From positions 1-6,051 of the forward strand of contig DPSD01000099.1 of NCBI GenBank assembly GCA_003538495.1: DNA of 6,051 nt. Reading direction: 5' to 3'. The DNA comes from Accumulibacter sp. (GTDB lineage Bacteria; Pseudomonadota; Gammaproteobacteria; Burkholderiales; Rhodocyclaceae). The notes beneath the pieces were generated by a model that did no database searches, was not told the DNA's origin, and saw only the letters and a list, made by a program, of their open reading frames with translations. Both the position numbers and the translations under genes were made by a program. Positions 5,320-6,051 of this stretch are shown here, piece by piece; within the stretch, counting starts at the first letter, position 1; every line of letters begins with the position of its first letter.

Positions 5320-6051
5320 AGCCCGTCGAACGGACATCCCCCCGCCACCCGCCGATGCGCCAGTTCCCGGTGCAGGACGGCGAACTGGTGGTCGGCGGCT
5401 TGCCCCTGCGCCGGCTCGCGGCGCGCGTCGGACAGACGCCCTTCTACGCCTACGACCGCCAGCTGCTGAGCGGCCGGGTCGCCGAGTTGCGGGCGGCGCT
5501 GCCGGCGACGCTGAAGCTGCACTACGCGATGAAGGCCAACCCGATGCCGGCGCTGGTCTGCCACCTGGCGGGCCTGGTCGACGGCATCGACGTGGCGTCG
5601 GGCGGCGAACTCAAGGTCGCCCTCGACGCTGGCGCCGACCCGGCCGAGATCAGCTTCGCCGGCCCCGGAAAGCAGCTTGCGGAGTTGCGGCAGGCGGTCG
5701 CCGCCGGCATCCTGATCAACGTCGAGTCGTTTCGCGAAGTCGCCGAACTGGCCAGGATCGGGGACGAGACCGGCCAGGTGGCGCGCGTCGCGGTAAGGGT
5801 GAACCCCGATTTCGAGTTGAAGAGCTCGGGGATGAAGATGGGCGGGGGCGCCAAGCCGTTCGGTGTAGACGCCGAGCAGGTGCCCGAAGTGCTGGCCGCG
5901 ATCGCTCGTTCGGGACTGACCTTCGAAGGTTTCCACCTCTTCGCCGGTTCGCAGAATCTGAAACCCGAGGCGATCATCGAGGCGCAGAGCAAGAGCTTCG
6001 AGCTCGCGCTGCGCCTTGCGCAAGCGGCGCCGTCGCCGGTGCGCTTCCTGA
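5316..6051 (+). CDS. PLP-dependent decarboxylase, exosortase A system-associated type (runs off right edge)
   Basis: The visible 245 residues form the N-terminal alanine-racemase-fold barrel of a fold-type III PLP decarboxylase, the group of diaminopimelate (LysA) and ornithine/arginine decarboxylases. The PLP-binding lysine is K73 in YAMKANP. Other landmarks are GIDVASGGEL at 90-99, SFAGPGK at 113-119, INVES at 134-138, RVNPDFELKSSGMKMGGG at 161-178 and FHLFAGSQ at 206-213. LysA usually has a shorter histidine-glycine-serine version of the last motif; the longer FAGSQ form and the strong pairing with the upstream ligase point to the exosortase A-associated subfamily (TIGR03099 type). The start ATG overlaps the ligase stop as ATGA (5316-5319), so the two are translationally coupled. 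Roughly 150-170 C-terminal residues, including the second active-site half, lie beyond the window. The substrate is not established; true LysA is less likely because of the context. Confidence 0.88.
   Translation, partial: MKPVERTSPRHPPMRQFPVQDGELVVGGLPLRRLAARVGQTPFYAYDRQLLSGRVAELRAALPATLKLHYAMKANPMPALVCHLAGLVDGIDVASGGELKVALDAGADPAEISFAGPGKQLAELRQAVAAGILINVESFREVAELARIGDETGQVARVAVRVNPDFELKSSGMKMGGGAKPFGVDAEQVPEVLAAIARSGLTFEGFHLFAGSQNLKPEAIIEAQSKSFELALRLAQAAPSPVRFL

Noticed and set aside
3646..5337. Very long minus-strand open frame (563 codons) opposite the acyl-CoA ligase
   Set aside because: It is the mirror of a strongly recognisable ligase with all catalytic motifs. Its translation is Arg/Gln/Ala/Gly/Val-rich low complexity without a family, the usual GC-rich antisense artefact.
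1..6051. CRISPR arrays, tRNA/rRNA genes, insertion sequences or phage attachment sites
   Set aside because: No regularly spaced repeats, tRNA-like folds, transposase motifs or terminal inverted repeats were recognised on either strand by eye.

Overview
This is a GC-rich window with tightly packed genes, most of them on the + strand. Composition, gene content and the exosortase-A-type gene pair at the right end suggest a betaproteobacterium, perhaps of the Rhodocyclales/Accumulibacter kind. The taxonomy is an inference from gene content; no rRNA or other marker is present.

Layout. Bases 1-82 (minus strand) are the first 27 codons of chorismate synthase (aroC), which runs off the left edge and reads away from everything else. 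A 319-base gap (83-401) follows. It holds a likely aroC promoter, a doubtful 54-residue basic ORF and a 15-base inverted repeat. From about 402 to 3507 lies a three-gene + strand set: an EamA/DMT-family membrane transporter, an AraC-type DNA-binding domain fused to an O6-alkylguanine-DNA alkyltransferase (Ada-like, without the Ada zinc domain), and a HipA-family serine/threonine kinase. Each junction is a 4-base ATGA stop/start overlap, so the three are very probably one translationally coupled operon. No HipB-type antitoxin is visible beside the kinase.

After a 180-base gap with a candidate promoter, a second + strand operon begins at 3688. It contains an AMP-forming acyl-CoA ligase and, again through an ATGA overlap, a PLP-dependent decarboxylase of the DAP/ornithine decarboxylase fold. 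The decarboxylase runs off the right edge. Both match what I know of the exosortase A system-associated ligase and decarboxylase (the TIGR03098/TIGR03099 type). These genes occur as a pair inside exopolysaccharide/PEP-CTERM protein-sorting loci, and their true substrates have not been established. The window therefore probably shows the left boundary of an exosortase A/EPS locus that continues to the right.

How the parts fit. aroC is housekeeping aromatic amino acid biosynthesis. The transporter-alkyltransferase-kinase operon looks like an accessory stress module, but no shared function can be shown from sequence. The ligase/decarboxylase pair probably activates an acid and decarboxylates an amino-acid-like molecule in the exosortase/EPS pathway. 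The best leads are the uncharacterised ligase/decarboxylase chemistry and the HipA kinase coupled to an Ada-like protein instead of HipB.
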